Source: Candidatus Heimdallarchaeota archaeon
Lineage (GTDB): Archaea > Asgardarchaeota > Heimdallarchaeia > JABLTI01
Length of the DNA: 5,319 nt
Direction: 5' to 3'
Assembly (NCBI GenBank): GCA_023128635.1
Contig: JAGMDP010000067.1
Span: 1-5,319 of the forward strand
Each line of letters starts with the position of its first letter. Positions within the stretch are counted from its first letter, which is position 1. The notes below the pieces were generated by a model, which was not told the DNA's origin, did not search any database, and worked only from the letters and a program-made list of their open reading frames with translations. The position numbers and the translations under genes are program-made. This document shows, one piece after another, positions 5,171 through 5,319 of this stretch.

Positions 5171-5319
5171 TTTAGTTTTCAAGATGGTGACAGTTACGTG
5201 TGTTGTTGGACGAAGGTTCCGATACAAGATCGGTTTGAAAGGTCTGTGGTGTACGCGTCGAGTCTTCGGGCGAGATGCTCAGCCAGCAGATACTTACCAC
5301 TTAAGCGTGTCATTACCGA
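5171..5319 (+). ncRNA. Candidate structured RNA, runs off the window
   Basis: From about 5184 base composition jumps to about 51% G+C, unlike the genes around it; in AT-rich archaea such islands are often RNA genes. The palindromic TATA box at 5141-5150 would start a plus-strand transcript near 5171. Visible helices: CCGAT/ATCGG (5219-5223 with 5229-5233, loop ACAAG), and 5255-5264 with 5269-5278, closed by UUCG on a C-G pair and containing two G-U pairs and a tandem G-A/A-G step. The G-U pairs and the UUCG loop work only if the plus strand is the RNA. An open frame from ATG 5184 (45 codons, no stop) also exists, but its codon use is unlike the nearby genes and related copy E3 has an in-frame stop. 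I do not recognise the RNA; the 3' end is outside. Confidence 0.35.
5262..5319 (+). repeat. Intergenic repeat copy E4 (5' module, cut by window end)
   Basis: From GTCTTCGGG to GTCATTACCGA this copy matches the 5' module of E3 at 48 of 57 positions, and its final bases match the start of E1's 3' module exactly, so it is probably a full copy continuing beyond the window. The TGCT-CAGCC-AGCA hairpin is present. Unlike E3 it extends upstream into a larger helix (see the RNA candidate), suggesting E4 is closer to the parent sequence and the others are derived or truncated. Confidence 0.75.

Noticed and set aside
5184..5319. Open frame from ATG on the plus strand, 45 codons without a stop to the window end
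   Set aside because: At about 51% G+C such a length is unsurprising; codon use (CGA, AGG, CGT, ACG, high GC3) differs from nearby genes, the related E3 copy has an in-frame TGA, and differences between copies do not favour third positions.
5262..5319. tRNA or C/D box guide RNA
   Set aside because: GCTCAGCC looks like a tRNA D-arm, but no T-arm, anticodon stem or acceptor pairing follows; no RTGATGA and CTGA box pairs are present.

Overview
The window is about two-thirds A+T and most likely archaeal. The evidence is a RIO-family protein kinase of ribosome assembly, which is universal in archaea and eukaryotes, a clear archaeal-type TATA box, bare T-tracts after gene ends, and little Shine-Dalgarno signal. 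The style of the proteins (a membrane-anchored HExxH protease, a long charged N-terminal extension on the RIO kinase) would fit an Asgard archaeon, but that placement is inference; no marker in the window decides it.

Layout, left to right. 1-1533 (minus): a secreted, membrane-anchored HExxH metallopeptidase with complete ends. 1534-1807: short intergenic region with repeat copy E1 and a 6-bp hairpin. 1808-2308 (plus): a DUF5680-domain protein of unknown function. 2309-3119: a long non-coding stretch with a T-tract, repeat copy E2, a partial second copy of its tail exactly 80 bp later, and a fold-back element built on AGTTAG motifs just before the next gene. 3120-4208 (plus): a RIO1-type kinase/ATPase. 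4209-4504: two hairpins, a T-tract and repeat copy E3. 4505-5112 (minus): a two-gene operon, a small helical protein followed by a TumE/DUF6516-type protein, read as a toxin-antitoxin pair. 5113-5319: the operon promoter, then a GC-rich stretch that contains repeat copy E4 and runs off the window.

The genes do not form one pathway. The most unusual signal lies between them. A GC-rich, foldable repeat sits once in each of the four intergenic intervals, always in the plus orientation whatever the strand of the flanking genes. It has a 5' module of about 50 nt (E3, E4) and a 3' module of about 45 nt (E1, E2, E3). Small hairpins in it are largely kept between copies, and the E4 copy adds a ten-position helix closed by a UUCG tetraloop with a tandem G-A/A-G step. 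This points to a dispersed element derived from, or encoding, a structured RNA that I do not recognise.
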